A stretch of 64,000 nucleotides of DNA from Haloarcula amylovorans (GCF_004681185.1 NZ_SRIF01000003.1:62001-126000), one strand, 5' to 3'; positions 1 through 8,392 are shown, numbered from the stretch's first letter. Translations and numbers: made by a program. Notes: generated from the sequence alone by a model not told the origin.

Positions 1-1
1 G

Positions 2-766
2 GCCGGTGTCAACGACGCCACGTCAAACTCCGGTAGCGCTGCTGCGTTCCACCATGGCGGGGCCGGCGCCCTCGTCTCCCCGACGCTGGACACCAGCAGC
101 ACGTCCTCGGTGACGATCGAATACTGGATCCAGAAGGGCCACGACTCGTTCAGTGAGAATCCCGACGCGAACGACGATGAGGACCTCAGTGTCGAATATC
201 TCTCCGCATCCGGTGAGTGGGTCGAAATTGACCGGGTCGACTCCGCAGTCGCACCCGGAGCAACCTCCAACGGCAGTGTAACTGTCGACAGCGCTCAAGC
301 GCTGCATGACGGCTTCCAGCTTCGATTCCGTCAGGAAGGTGCTGACGCTACCAACGGGGACTATTGGCACGTTGACGATGTCTCGGTCACCGCCGAATCC
401 GGTAGTGAAAGCGGCACTGTAACGAAGAGCGGTCAGACGATCGCACACACGTTCAACCAACCCGGCGAGTACGAGGTCGCGCTGACCGTCACCGATGATG
501 ACGGTGCGACCGCCCAAACCACACAGATGATCACCATCGACGAACAGCCGACGGACTCGGTCCCAGAAGCCGTCGCCAGTCTGAACGACGACGGCGATGA
601 TTCGAAGATCGAAACACTGGAGATCCAGCAGGCGATCGACCTCTGGATCGAAGATGATGACGTGCCCGGGACCGGCGGCGAAACCATCTCGACCCAGCAG
701 ATCCAGCAGCTCATCGACATATGGGTCGAGGATGAGACGATTGAAGCAATCAATGGAGGCAGTTAA
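2..766 (+). CDS. Secreted protein, C-terminal part, with PKD domain and dockerin-like tail
   Basis: The frame is open at the left edge, so the N-terminus lies outside the window. Reading from base 2, a stretch rich in Ser, Thr and Asp (about residues 1-140) looks like an extracellular beta-sandwich. A PKD-like domain follows, recognisable by HTFNQPGEYEVALTVTDDDG. The C-terminus has two related helices (EIQQAIDLWIEDD and QIQQLIDIWVEDE) with an acidic Asp/Gly loop, as in degenerate dockerin modules of haloarchaeal secreted proteins. It ends three bases before the next start codon, and GGAGG at 755-759 serves that gene, so the two are probably co-transcribed. The catalytic domain, if there is one, is not visible. 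Inference: an extracellular enzyme or adhesin subunit. Confidence 0.75.
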   Translation, partial: AGVNDATSNSGSAAAFHHGGAGALVSPTLDTSSTSSVTIEYWIQKGHDSFSENPDANDDEDLSVEYLSASGEWVEIDRVDSAVAPGATSNGSVTVDSAQALHDGFQLRFRQEGADATNGDYWHVDDVSVTAESGSESGTVTKSGQTIAHTFNQPGEYEVALTVTDDDGATAQTTQMITIDEQPTDSVPEAVASLNDDGDDSKIETLEIQQAIDLWIEDDDVPGTGGETISTQQIQQLIDIWVEDETIEAINGGS

Positions 767-769
767 CCA

Positions 770-2428
770 ATGCGAATAAGTAACACGACAGTCCGGAGCA
801 TCGGAGTAATTACTGTTGTCGTGGCGGTGGCACTGTGGGCTGTCACGCCCGCAGTAGCCATCCCGCAGGCAAACGGCACGATCGGCATAGAACAGACAGC
901 TGACCAACAGACAGTCGCTCCAGGTGATACCGTCACGATTCAAACGACGATCAATGCCAGCGGATACAATGCACCGGCGGTTAGTGCCGACCTGCCGTCT
1001 GGCTGGTCGATACAGAGTCAATCAGCGGAAGGACCCGCATCGTACAAATCCCTCACGAATGAGTGGGTCTGGTTACAGGGCGGAGAGTACATGCTCACTT
1101 ACACCGTCGCAGTGCCTGACGATGCGAGCGGTGAGTACACGGTGACGAGTGAGGGCACGGCAGTTGTCCCAGCTGACGATAGCTTCGTGAGTAACGAGGC
1201 AGCGACAACGATTACAGTTGCGGAGACACCGACGAATCAGCCGCCCACCGCTTCGGTCAGTGGGCCGGATAGTTTGCAGGTTGGCGAGCAAGCGACCTTC
1301 GAGGCATCGGCCTCCGATGACGGGTCACTCGCCAGCTACGAGTGGAACTTTGGCGACGATAGCACGGCGACCGGCCAGTCTGTCTCCCACGCCTACAGCT
1401 CACCTGGCGACTATACTGTCCAACTGACCGTCACCGACGACGACGGAGCCTCGACTACGGCGACCACGACTGTCTCGGTCAGCGAGGCGCCCGACCCAGC
1501 GACCCTCCAAGTCACGAGCCTGAATGCACCCTCGTCAGCGACCCAAGGTGACACCGTTACGGTTGAGGCCGTCGTCGAGAATACTGGCGATATGCAGGGA
1601 ACCCAAGATGTCGAGTTCGCCTTCGATGGCTCAGTTCTCGACAGCAAATCGGTCACGCTCGCAAGTGGTGCAAGCGATACCATCTCCTTCACCGTCGATA
1701 CGACCGACGTGGCTCCTGGCACGTATACGCATACTGTGTCTACCGCTGACGACAGTGCCACTGCAGAGCTCACGATCACTGACCCCGCGTCTGAACCAGA
1801 CCCTGGCACAGTCGACGTGAGCCTCGAACCCGCCGAACAGAGCGCTGCAACCGATGACGAGGTGACCTACGAAATCGTCGTTACTGGGACTGACGAAGTC
1901 GGAGCCGTTGAGGGAAGTGTCACCCTCTCGAACCCCGACGCCGCAACGATTACCGGGCTGACCACGTCTGCGGCAGACGGCAATGAGGACATCTCCGTCA
2001 CCGGCCAGAGCGCCGAATTCACGGCATTTGGACTGCCCGCGGACACGAGCGAGCCGGTCACCGTTGGGACGGTTACTGTCTCCGCCGACGCACTCGGCGA
2101 CACCGAACTGCTGCTGTCAATCGACCACGTTTCGGATCAACAAGGGAACGGCTACACCGTCGACAGTACCACCGGTGCGACGCTATCTGTGAGTCTCGAA
2201 CCAGTTGTTGGCGATAACCCGCCTGCGAACATGGATGACGACGAAGTCCTCGAGGACGTTAATGGCAACGGCGAGTTCAACGTCGTGGACGCGCAGGCGC
2301 TGTTCTACAACCAGGACAGCCCGGTCGTCCAGAACAACATCGCGAAGTTCGACTTCAATGGCGACGGCGAGATTAACGTTGGCGACGCCCAGGCTGCTCT
2401 CTACCAGGCGACCAACGCAGGAGAATAA
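770..2428 (+). CDS. Secreted multidomain protein: PKD, CARDB-like, cohesin-like and dockerin domains
   Basis: 552 residues with a Sec-type signal peptide at the start (hydrophobic core VITVVVAVALWAV, then Ala-x-Ala). Domains in order: an NEW3/CARDB-like beta region (about 35-150), a PKD domain (about 155-240, with SYEWNFGDDS and PGDYTVQLTVTDDDG), a second CARDB-like repeat (about 245-340), a cohesin-like domain (about 350-480) and a type I dockerin (about 490-548). The dockerin has two calcium-loop repeats, DVNGNGEFNVVDA and DFNGDGEINVGDA. No PGF-CTERM or transmembrane anchor ends the protein, so it is probably released or held by cohesin-dockerin contacts. It overlaps nothing and starts three bases after the previous gene. 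Cohesin and dockerin on one polypeptide suggest self-assembly or a scaffold role with the upstream dockerin protein; that is inference. Confidence 0.8.
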   Translation: MRISNTTVRSIGVITVVVAVALWAVTPAVAIPQANGTIGIEQTADQQTVAPGDTVTIQTTINASGYNAPAVSADLPSGWSIQSQSAEGPASYKSLTNEWVWLQGGEYMLTYTVAVPDDASGEYTVTSEGTAVVPADDSFVSNEAATTITVAETPTNQPPTASVSGPDSLQVGEQATFEASASDDGSLASYEWNFGDDSTATGQSVSHAYSSPGDYTVQLTVTDDDGASTTATTTVSVSEAPDPATLQVTSLNAPSSATQGDTVTVEAVVENTGDMQGTQDVEFAFDGSVLDSKSVTLASGASDTISFTVDTTDVAPGTYTHTVSTADDSATAELTITDPASEPDPGTVDVSLEPAEQSAATDDEVTYEIVVTGTDEVGAVEGSVTLSNPDAATITGLTTSAADGNEDISVTGQSAEFTAFGLPADTSEPVTVGTVTVSADALGDTELLLSIDHVSDQQGNGYTVDSTTGATLSVSLEPVVGDNPPANMDDDEVLEDVNGNGEFNVVDAQALFYNQDSPVVQNNIAKFDFNGDGEINVGDAQAALYQATNAGE

Positions 2429-2504
2429 ACACCTCCTCACCCGACTCATAGCGTCTCCGTTCGCCTCGCTAAAGGATTACATCGGGTGGAATATTTGGGA
2501 TTAA

Positions 2505-2675
2505 AGTTGGCTATTTGAACTGGACCAAGACCAGACCGAGTTGCTTGCGATGGACAAAGACACTGCCGAAGGCTTGCTAGACCAGCGCTACGTCGGGTTG
2601 GATCTCTTGGATGGCAGCGAGGACAAAGCAACCACGGGCGGTGTCACGCCCGTTGTGACGGGCGCAGATGAGTGA
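2505..2675 (+). pseudogene. Remnant of an unidentified acidic protein C-terminus
   Basis: An open frame follows a stop at 2502-2504 and runs to TGA at 2673-2675. It reads as a typical acidic haloarchaeal C-terminus (LFELDQDQTELLAMDKD, then GLLDQRYVGLDLLDGSED). An internal ATG lies at 2550 but no ribosome site or TATA box is apparent, and the peptide looks like the tail of a larger protein. I do not recognise the family. It sits among relics and promoter-module copies, which fits a degraded insertion. Confidence 0.3.
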
Positions 2676-2927
2676 CCACGTGACGCCAGCGAACTGAGGC
2701 GAGAACTGGCTCTACTCGAGCTGTGGGAACGCGACGGTACGTGCCCTACCGTCGTCGACATTGCTGTGTGCTAGCTGCAGGACTGGGCGGGCGGCCCTCT
2801 TGTTCAGACGCCGAGAGAGTGTGTATAACATGAACGAGGCGTCCTCAGCATTCGACGCCGTCACAACGGGTGTGACGGAGACAAGTGGCTCTCTGGCAGT
2901 GACTCTTCTCCAGATACTCACTACGTC

Positions 2928-2963
2928 GATAACCAACAGCCTACTGTGGTCTTGTTGGTTAGC
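2928..2963 (-). promoter_or_regulatory. Palindromic promoter module, copy A
   Basis: TAACCAACA (2930-2938) and TGTTGGTTA (2953-2961) are inverted repeats 14 bp apart, with weaker outer pairing (CGAT/ATCG). The spacing is shorter than in the other four copies, but flanks such as CAGATACTC before it and TATCGTAGCTTT after it still match them. In copies C and E the gene it precedes lies to the left on the minus strand; here only a 50-codon minus frame starting with GTG at 2864 is available, which looks degenerate. An upstream role for the plus-strand gene at 3088 is possible but less consistent with the family. Confidence 0.55.
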
Positions 2964-3087
2964 TATCGTAGCTTTAGCGAATCTCCCGGAGTCCGACGCT
3001 ACTAGCACAATCGCACTGTCGCCACTGTACGGTGGCACCCATCGCCGCAGAGTCACCGGCCGTCCATCACGGCTCGGAGGGAATCCG

Positions 3088-3333
3088 ATGAGCGCTTCAG
3101 CCACACCGCAAGCGAGTTCCCATGCGCAATTTCGACTGCTTCAGCGAGCCGGCCTCGATGCACGGTCCGTCGAAAATGCCTGGCGGAGCGGCACACCTGT
3201 CGAGATCGAGTATCGGGACTACCACACTGCCACATACAACGAAGCGCTGGACGTAATTCTCTTAGAACAGGGAGATGTCGTCACGACGATTCTGCGAGCG
3301 GCCTTCGAGGAGTTCACGGAGGGCGCCCAATGA
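3088..3333 (+). CDS. Small hypothetical protein, first gene of a two-gene operon
   Basis: 81 residues, acidic, no recognised domain. The frame is open further upstream to 2761, but that part crosses palindromic copy A and is not haloarchaeal-like in composition. The ATG at 3088, with CGGAGG 9-14 bases before it, is the better start. The sequence HAQFRLLQRAGLDARSVENAWRSG resembles small haloarchaeal accessory proteins that precede metal- or DNA-binding partners, but I cannot name a family. The stop overlaps the next start by 4 bp (ATGA), so translation is coupled. Confidence 0.6.
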   Translation: MSASATPQASSHAQFRLLQRAGLDARSVENAWRSGTPVEIEYRDYHTATYNEALDVILLEQGDVVTTILRAAFEEFTEGAQ

Positions 3334-4016
3334 CGCGTCAGCTGACCGTCGTAGAGCGATTCGAACACGGAACGCTCATCGAGGCTAAATCCCACGCCAC
3401 GTGCGCTGATCAGGAATTTACCCACGCGTACTATGTGCCCGACAAAGCGCGAAGACGGGCGGGCATGGAGCAGGTGGCCCAGATGGAGTCTGCCGAGGAG
3501 TTCCACGATGAAGACGGGAACCCCGACTTCGAGGCGATTGAGAGTCTCATTTCCACGGCAGATATCGTCGAACGAGCAGAATCAGCGATATTGAACCGCA
3601 CTGACGGCGATATCGGTACCAGGGGACGATTCTCCCCCGGCTGCCACGTACAGTCTGGCCAATCATTCGATGAGAATTCATGGATCCCGGCTGGTGTAGT
3701 CAAATTCAGAGACCCCAGCGCCGACGACGAGCCGACTATCTTTCGGGACCCGCTCAAACGAGGGTACTGCTGGGGCGTGTTGCGAGACCACGTCCTACCG
3801 GCCAGGCACGTTCACTGCTTCCGGTACCAGAATGATGTCCAACAAACGACGCCGATCAATGCCCAAGTGCCGATGTCCATTATCCGTGAAGGCAACGAGG
3901 CGATTATTGCGTACCTAGCCGCCCACGACCACTCTGCTGAATTGGTCGGCCCGTACTTAGGTCTTGAACCCGAGCGCGTTCGGACTCTCATCGAGAGGCA
4001 CGTGAAAGCGGAATAA
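3330..4016 (+). CDS. Hypothetical protein, second gene of a two-gene operon
   Basis: 228 residues, soluble, acidic at the N-terminus (HDEDGNPDFEAIESLI). It has scattered His and Cys residues (GCHVQSGQ, RDHVLPARHVHCFRY) that could bind metal, but no recognised motif. The last 50 residues (IIREGNEAIIAYLAAHD, LGLEPERVRTLIERH) look helical and may form a small helix-turn-helix. It overlaps the preceding gene by 4 bp. The context of promoter-module copies and relics suggests accessory DNA. Function unknown. Confidence 0.6.
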   Translation: MTRQLTVVERFEHGTLIEAKSHATCADQEFTHAYYVPDKARRRAGMEQVAQMESAEEFHDEDGNPDFEAIESLISTADIVERAESAILNRTDGDIGTRGRFSPGCHVQSGQSFDENSWIPAGVVKFRDPSADDEPTIFRDPLKRGYCWGVLRDHVLPARHVHCFRYQNDVQQTTPINAQVPMSIIREGNEAIIAYLAAHDHSAELVGPYLGLEPERVRTLIERHVKAE

Positions 4017-4085
4017 GTTCCTCACCCATCCACGTGATTGGCCCTGAATCTCGGGCGAGAGTGAACCGCTTCTGAACGCGGCCGA

Positions 4086-4229
4086 CTACCGCATTGATGA
4101 GATTCGGTCCATCTTCGGCTGTCGCGGCGGTAGAATGCATCTCGGAGCCGTTGAACTAGTGACTTTGGTAATGTTCGTATTCCGCGTCTCAGTTATGATC
4201 TCCTCTAGTTGGTGCCCAGCAAACGTCAC
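4086..4229 (-). pseudogene. Short minus-strand frame behind promoter copy B, probably a gene relic
   Basis: Downstream of promoter copy B, on the minus strand, a frame begins GTGACG, exactly as the intact gene behind copy C does. It continues for 47 codons (TFAGHQLEEIITETR, then low-complexity residues) to TAG. The match at the start codon suggests it was once the same kind of small gene. The rest does not resemble the copy C protein, so it has been replaced or has decayed. Confidence 0.3.
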
Positions 4230-4460
4230 CGACTTGATTCAGTCGCTAGACACTGCCGCTAACCAACACAGTACCAGACGACTGTCTCTATGTTGGTTAG
4301 CAGACTGTAGCTTTCGAGAGTCAGCCCCAGTCAGTGACCTGGTTCTATTGTTGACACTCTCTCAGGCGGCTGACATCGTCTGCGGTGCGGGGTGCAGTCG
4401 ACGGAAGCGACCTGAACAGTCCTGCGAGGTGCCGACAGCTCACCACCAGCCGCCCGGGTC
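4227..4460 (-). promoter_or_regulatory. Palindromic promoter module, copy B, with extended conserved flanks
   Basis: GCTAACCAACA (4258-4268) and TGTTGGTTAGC (4291-4301) are perfect 11-bp inverted repeats with a 22-bp spacer, so the arm centres are 33 bp apart. The left flank GTCACCGACTTGATTCAGTC and the right flank TGTAGCTTTCGA are nearly identical to copy C. Weaker similarity continues for about 150 bp to the right (CAGTGAC.TGGTTCTA.TGTTGA). Orientation is inferred from copies C and E, which sit directly upstream of minus-strand genes. Confidence 0.65.
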
Positions 4461-4552
4461 GCTCAGCCTGCGCCGCCTGTAAATGGCGCTGAACTAACGG
4501 CACGACTGCCACACGCCAATGATTATATCCGCGATCGACGAACAGAGACAGT

Positions 4553-4933
4553 ATGTCGATGGCGCTCGGTCATTTTGCATTTGGAGCCGCGATGACGACG
4601 CTTCTCATTACCGTTCTCGTTCCGACCGTCCGATATCCGCGAACACTCTTCTTGGTGGGTGGTGGCTGGGCAATGCTTCCGGATCTCCATTGGGTGAGCC
4701 CTGTCTTCACCCAGCAGCTCCGATCCATCCACCAAACCTCCCCGTGGGTCGATCTCTTTTGGTTCCATCGAACGCTTGATCAGGTCGATGCAAGCGATTC
4801 GAAGGCAGTCGCCGCGGGATTTCTCGTCCTATTTATTCTCACGACTGGAGTCGCGGAGCACCGGAGCTATCGCACCCCTGAAATCGTCACGGCTACTTAC
4901 AATGCTGTTTCGAATGACGACTCCACAGAGTGA
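4553..4933 (+). CDS. Small membrane protein, possibly YdjM/DUF457-like
   Basis: 126 residues with three hydrophobic segments (about 8-28, 32-45 and 86-100). The early GHFAFGA and a following PDLHW are reminiscent of the membrane-bound YdjM/DUF457 family, in which a His near the start and an Asp after the second segment are conserved. That family assignment is weak. An alternative start lies two codons downstream. It has no operon partner; the next gene is convergent. Confidence 0.6.
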   Translation: MSMALGHFAFGAAMTTLLITVLVPTVRYPRTLFLVGGGWAMLPDLHWVSPVFTQQLRSIHQTSPWVDLFWFHRTLDQVDASDSKAVAAGFLVLFILTTGVAEHRSYRTPEIVTATYNAVSNDDSTE

Positions 4934-5074
4934 ACGCTCTGGGAGTACGCCTTCCAGCGCTGAACAGCCCCGATTAGCTAACACATTTCCAGTTCGACTT
5001 CGCGCTTTCTTCTAGCCGGATCGTACTACGAAGGCGTGGAGTCCCCACCCAGCAAGTGACCGTACCCCAGAAAA

Positions 5075-5851
5075 TCACTTATTCGTCGAGAGACTTCCAT
5101 GGCTCTGCTGCAGGTGAGTTCTCGCCCGCTCGGCCGAGTCTCGCAATAGTGGGACGTCATCGGTAAATACCTCGACAGCGATAGTGCCGTCGAAATCTGA
5201 AAGCGGATCGGCTACGAGCTCGTACTCTACTTCGCCGGCCCCAATCGGGATGTGCGTATCGCCACGTCGACGTGCATCGTGGACGTGCAAGTGCGAGACA
5301 AGGTCAGCATAGTCGTCAAGGAAGCGCTCGATCCCGTCGTTCCCCTCTTCCATATATGCATGCCCGACATCGAAACAGACCGCGGTCTCGGTTTCTCGCG
5401 CGATATCGCCCAGAACGGAGAGGGGCAGACCGCGGGCCTGATGCCCAACGTTCTCGACGACGAGTTCAACCCCGGCATCGTCGCCGGCCCTCGCGATAGC
5501 TGACAGTTGGTCGGCAAAAACCTGGCGCTGATCGACGTCGTGTGGGTCCCGCATCGTGCCGTGGAGGACGGCTTTCTGTGCGCCGAGTGTCCCCGCCCAG
5601 TCGAGGAGCTCCGCGAGGTGAGCAACGATTGCATCGTTGAGCTGGCGAACTGGCGTCGAGACCACTTGCTCAAATGGCAGGTGGACACAGAGCTCCGCGT
5701 CGACAGCGCCCAATGTTGCCCGGAGGCGACTGTCCGCTTCCTCGGTGGGTACGTATGACGACTCGCCAATCGAGAGTTCGGCGAACGCAAAGCTCTCAGC
5801 TGTCGCTTCCAGTCGCTCCACCGAGTTGCCCACCGTAACTCCAACGTTCAT
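5075..5851 (-). CDS. Sugar phosphate isomerase/epimerase-like TIM-barrel protein
   Basis: 258 residues, matching the xylose-isomerase-like TIM barrel (AP endonuclease 2 superfamily). Features seen: an early strand ending in ELSIGES, then LCVHLPFE, AVLHGTMRD, ELVVENVGH, VCFDVGHAYMEE, LHVHDARRRGDTHIPIG and a terminal IAVEVFTDD. The Glu of VVENVG, the Asp/His of FDVGH, the His of HVHD and the final Glu are the usual divalent-metal ligands of the fold, so an active metalloenzyme is likely. The substrate cannot be told. It stands alone, with its start close to a TATA-poor promoter region. Confidence 0.85.
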   Translation of the reverse strand: MNVGVTVGNSVERLEATAESFAFAELSIGESSYVPTEEADSRLRATLGAVDAELCVHLPFEQVVSTPVRQLNDAIVAHLAELLDWAGTLGAQKAVLHGTMRDPHDVDQRQVFADQLSAIARAGDDAGVELVVENVGHQARGLPLSVLGDIARETETAVCFDVGHAYMEEGNDGIERFLDDYADLVSHLHVHDARRRGDTHIPIGAGEVEYELVADPLSDFDGTIAVEVFTDDVPLLRDSAERARTHLQQSHGSLSTNK

Positions 5852-5920
5852 ACCACATTTCCGTGACCAACCTCCTTAGGTAGACTGCTGGGAGTCAAGG
5901 GCTGACCGTACTTTAGGTAG

Positions 5921-5953
5921 CTCACTGATTCACTGACTCAGTGAAATAGTGAG
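5921..5953. repeat. TGATTCA-type heptad cluster 1
   Basis: CTCACTGATTCACTGACTCA followed by GTGAAATAGTGAG is a run of TGA(T/C)TCA heptads that also forms an inverted repeat (CTCACT/AGTGAG outer arms). Similar runs occur at 18621, 22471 and 39094. It lies upstream of a candidate RNA gene in a gene-free stretch. Confidence 0.5.
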
Positions 5954-6071
5954 AGACTTCCGGAGTCCTGTACGTGTAAGTTCCTATACGACCACTACCG
6001 GGTGCTCCGTAAAGGACGACCTTCAATCTGATTTTTATCTCGAAAACCTGTCTTGTCCGACAATCATAACA

Positions 6072-6310
6072 TCTATATTTAGTAACCAGAATAATAAAAT
6101 GCAGACCCCGTTGAAGCCATCACTTCCAATGGGTCTGCGGTTCAACTTCCACCCCCCATTGTGTCGGGCCTGCCCACCCCCGACACAGTCTTCGGCTACA
6201 TATCTACTCCGTGCGGCTTGACCGAAACACGGCGTTTCCCGGTAACTGGCCGTGACTGGCTGCAGCTCTGGCCTGTGCCATTTGAATCCCCATTGAGACG
6301 CTTCTCGGTA
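6072..6310 (+). ncRNA. Candidate structured RNA with a predicted pseudoknot
   Basis: A TATA-like CTATATTTA (6072-6080) lies about 25 nt before GCAGACCC (6101-6108), which pairs perfectly with GGGTCTGC (6131-6138). GTTGAA (6110-6115) can pair with TTCAAC (6141-6146) across that stem, the order expected for an H-type pseudoknot. Further perfect stems are GTGTCGGG (6161-6168) with CCCGACAC (6179-6186), and CCGTG (6209-6213) with CACGG (6228-6232). No convincing protein frame covers it. The 3' end is a guess. No known RNA family is recognised. Confidence 0.35.
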
Positions 6311-6575
6311 CGATTGCACACCTCTCCATCGACGAGCAGTACTAGATTCGTCCACACTCGTGCGCAAATGGAGGAGCGGCTACGAGTTCATCTCGGATTC
6401 GGTTGAGCTTTGCCGCCGGATAACATGCATAGAGCGGCCCGCCCAACCCCCAGTGTCTAAACGACTTGCGAGGGCGAGTTCCCCGACCCACTGGGGTCGG
6501 GGCGCGTAAGCCGTCCACCCTCATCCCGCTCGCTTGCCGAGCAGGGAGTGCTAGCGCACGGCTGAGGGAACCAAC

Positions 6576-6603
6576 AAAAGCCTCGGGCCACCGCGCCCGA
6601 GGC
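6576..6603 (-). terminator. Hairpin terminator of the coiled-coil gene at 6603
   Basis: GCCTCGGG (6580-6587) and CCCGAGGC (6596-6603) form a perfect 8-bp stem with an 8-nt loop. On the minus strand it is followed by TTTT (6579-6576). It begins at the stop codon of the minus-strand gene ending at 6603. Confidence 0.65.
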
Positions 6604-6980
6604 TATTTACATAGCTCGCTAGCTGTCACCTGTCGGGCCAGCTCTGGGTACTGCTCAACAATTGTCTCAACCGGTGTATCGGCTGCAAGCGCATCATGGA
6701 TTACCTGCGCCGTCTCGGAGATGCGCTCGTGACGTACTCTTTCAATCTCGGTTTCGAGCTGGCCCCGTGGGACGGGGTCGATAATCTCGCTTCGTTGCTC
6801 TAGTACTATCCGTAGTTCATCGTCGATCTCGCGATAGCGGTGCACGGCGTCTTCGTATTCGCGGCATCGTGTTGGTGACACGCCAGCCCTCTCCGAGAGT
6901 GCCGTGCACCGATTGACTAGTTCCGTGAGGATAGTACGCAACGCTTCAATTTCCTCGATATCCAACGGTTGTTTCGTCAC
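6603..6980 (-). CDS. Small acidic coiled-coil protein under palindromic module C
   Basis: 125 residues, GTG start at 6980. It is almost entirely helical and highly charged (DIEEIEALRTILTELVNR, then YEDAVHRYREIDDELRIVLEQ), as in a coiled-coil or DNA-binding accessory protein. No catalytic motif is seen. The palindromic module at 7009-7052 sits 28 bp upstream with a TATA-like TTATGGTATTA in its spacer, so this gene is the best-preserved example of that promoter class together with 60716-61078. Function unknown; a small regulator encoded on mobile DNA is one possibility. Confidence 0.7.
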   Translation of the reverse strand: MTKQPLDIEEIEALRTILTELVNRCTALSERAGVSPTRCREYEDAVHRYREIDDELRIVLEQRSEIIDPVPRGQLETEIERVRHERISETAQVIHDALAADTPVETIVEQYPELARQVTASELCK

Positions 6981-7008
6981 CGACTTGATTCAGTCGCCAG
7001 ACTCTAAC

Positions 7009-7052
7009 GCTAACCAACATAATACCATAAGGCTGTCTCCATATTGGTTAGC
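7009..7052 (-). promoter_or_regulatory. Palindromic promoter module, copy C
   Basis: GCTAACCAACA (7009-7019) and TATTGGTTAGC (7042-7052) are inverted repeats with one mismatch and a 22-bp spacer. The flanks match copy B closely: GTCACCGACTTGATTCAGTC at 6977-6996, the first three bases being the complement of the GTG start codon, and TGTAGCTTTCGA to the right. The spacer holds a TATA-like element placed to serve the gene at 6603-6980. The geometry suggests an operator whose two half-sites flank the core promoter three helical turns apart. Confidence 0.65.
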
Positions 7053-7363
7053 AAGCTGTAGCTTTCGAAAGTCATCCCCCAATCAGTGACTTGGTTCTAC
7101 TGTTGATCCGCTTCGGCGGAAGACATCCTCTACGGTGCGGCTGTGGGGGCGGTCGCCAGAAACCCCGAGTTGTCCTGCCATCAGAGCTGTAAAGATTGTA
7201 TAACCCGGAATTTACAGCTTTGCGATTAGATTAATTGCAATATACCTACCTAACGATTATTCTCTAACTAGCAAATAACTCCTAAAAACAGTCTAGAGAG
7301 CACGATACAATATCCAAATCGTCTGACGCTCAACATAGCGGGAAACAAATCCCGCCGAATACA

Positions 7364-8392
7364 ATGCAACGACGCAGTTTACTGAAATCGATTGGTGGAA
7401 TTGGGGCAGCAACAGCTGTTGGTGGTGCAGGGCTTTTCGCCGCGACGGGTAGTGCCGCGGCAGCCACAGTCAATATTAGCGCAAGCAATCCTGCGCAGGT
7501 GAAAAACGACCGCGGGGATATTTCCGAAGTCTCTGCCGATCCCATGTTCGATGTGGAATGGGAGAATCTCGATGATGCAGTCGGCAAGGTGTTCTACCTC
7601 GTGGAAGCAAAAGTGGGCGGCGGCGACTGGTCGCCGATTTTCCGTGCCACGCCATGGATCGCTGAGGAGCTGAACAACGGTTACATCCGTCAGATCCCTG
7701 GCACGACAGGTCGTTACCAAGTGAAGGTGCCGCTGTCACAAGCGCTTAATCAGGATTCGCGGTTCGATGATGGGAGTGGCCCTGATGCCTCTGCAGGGCC
7801 GCTCATCGTGGCAGACGAACAGGGACGGCCGGACTATTCCTCACTCTCGTTCCCGAGTGGTGTTGACCTGAATTCATTCTTAGATGGGACGAGTATCGGT
7901 AGTGCAGGCGACTATCCCGGTGCGCACGAACAAGGCGGCCATCAGAACAATTACCCGGATATCAATGCCGGCTATTATGGTGCTGCAGACGACACGTCAG
8001 TGCTAGACAATCCTGACGATGGCACCCCGCAGGAGACCACCGTCCAACTCCGGTACACGTTCGAACTTCAGCGGCCAAATCTAAGTCAGCTCAGCTATCT
8101 CGTGGATTTCTCCGGGCTCTCAACCGACGCTGAGAAGAAAGCCAAAGCTGCAGACGAACTCGATTGGCTCGAAGAGTCCGATATCGACGCCGGGAACTCG
8201 AAGATCGTGATGAATGGTGAGGACGGAAACTTCAACTTCGGAACGCCGTCGGGGATCCCGTACGCAGACCTCCGCGGTAACGCCGAAAATCACGTTGGAA
8301 TCTTGTCGACAACTGCTGCCTTTAACGTGAAGGCTGTGAACGAACAAAGTGACAGCGGCGTGACCGGCTCCTCTAATCCGGATGCTTCGTAA
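7364..8392 (+). CDS. Tat-exported hypothetical protein
   Basis: 342 residues with a Tat signal (RRSLLK at residues 3-8, hydrophobic IGAATAVGGAGLFAATG, then Ala-rich cleavage region near residue 33). The mature part is Asp/Gly/Ser-rich and beta-like, with no recognised catalytic motif. It contains PDINAGYYGAADDTSVLDN and a segment predicted to be a beta-sandwich (TTVQLRYTFELQRP). It is preceded by an AT-rich promoter region and stands alone. Haloarchaeal genomes carry many such secreted proteins next to proviral or plasmid genes; I cannot assign it to a virus family. Confidence 0.7.
   Translation: MQRRSLLKSIGGIGAATAVGGAGLFAATGSAAAATVNISASNPAQVKNDRGDISEVSADPMFDVEWENLDDAVGKVFYLVEAKVGGGDWSPIFRATPWIAEELNNGYIRQIPGTTGRYQVKVPLSQALNQDSRFDDGSGPDASAGPLIVADEQGRPDYSSLSFPSGVDLNSFLDGTSIGSAGDYPGAHEQGGHQNNYPDINAGYYGAADDTSVLDNPDDGTPQETTVQLRYTFELQRPNLSQLSYLVDFSGLSTDAEKKAKAADELDWLEESDIDAGNSKIVMNGEDGNFNFGTPSGIPYADLRGNAENHVGILSTTAAFNVKAVNEQSDSGVTGSSNPDAS

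Noticed and set aside
23..1021. Long minus-strand frame opposite the secreted proteins
   Set aside because: It is antisense to two well-formed coding genes and has a composition typical of a shadow frame in GC-rich DNA.
2712..3104. Minus-strand frame of 130 codons across palindromic copy A
   Set aside because: The upper half covers the promoter module. Only its last 50 codons, from GTG at 2864, could be a relic.
4135..4482. Plus-strand frame across promoter copy B
   Set aside because: It reads through the repeat block and has low-complexity Ser/Arg/Cys sequence with no start signal.
6035..6367. Minus-strand 110-residue frame
   Set aside because: It is antisense to the predicted structured RNA and has no ribosome site or family match.
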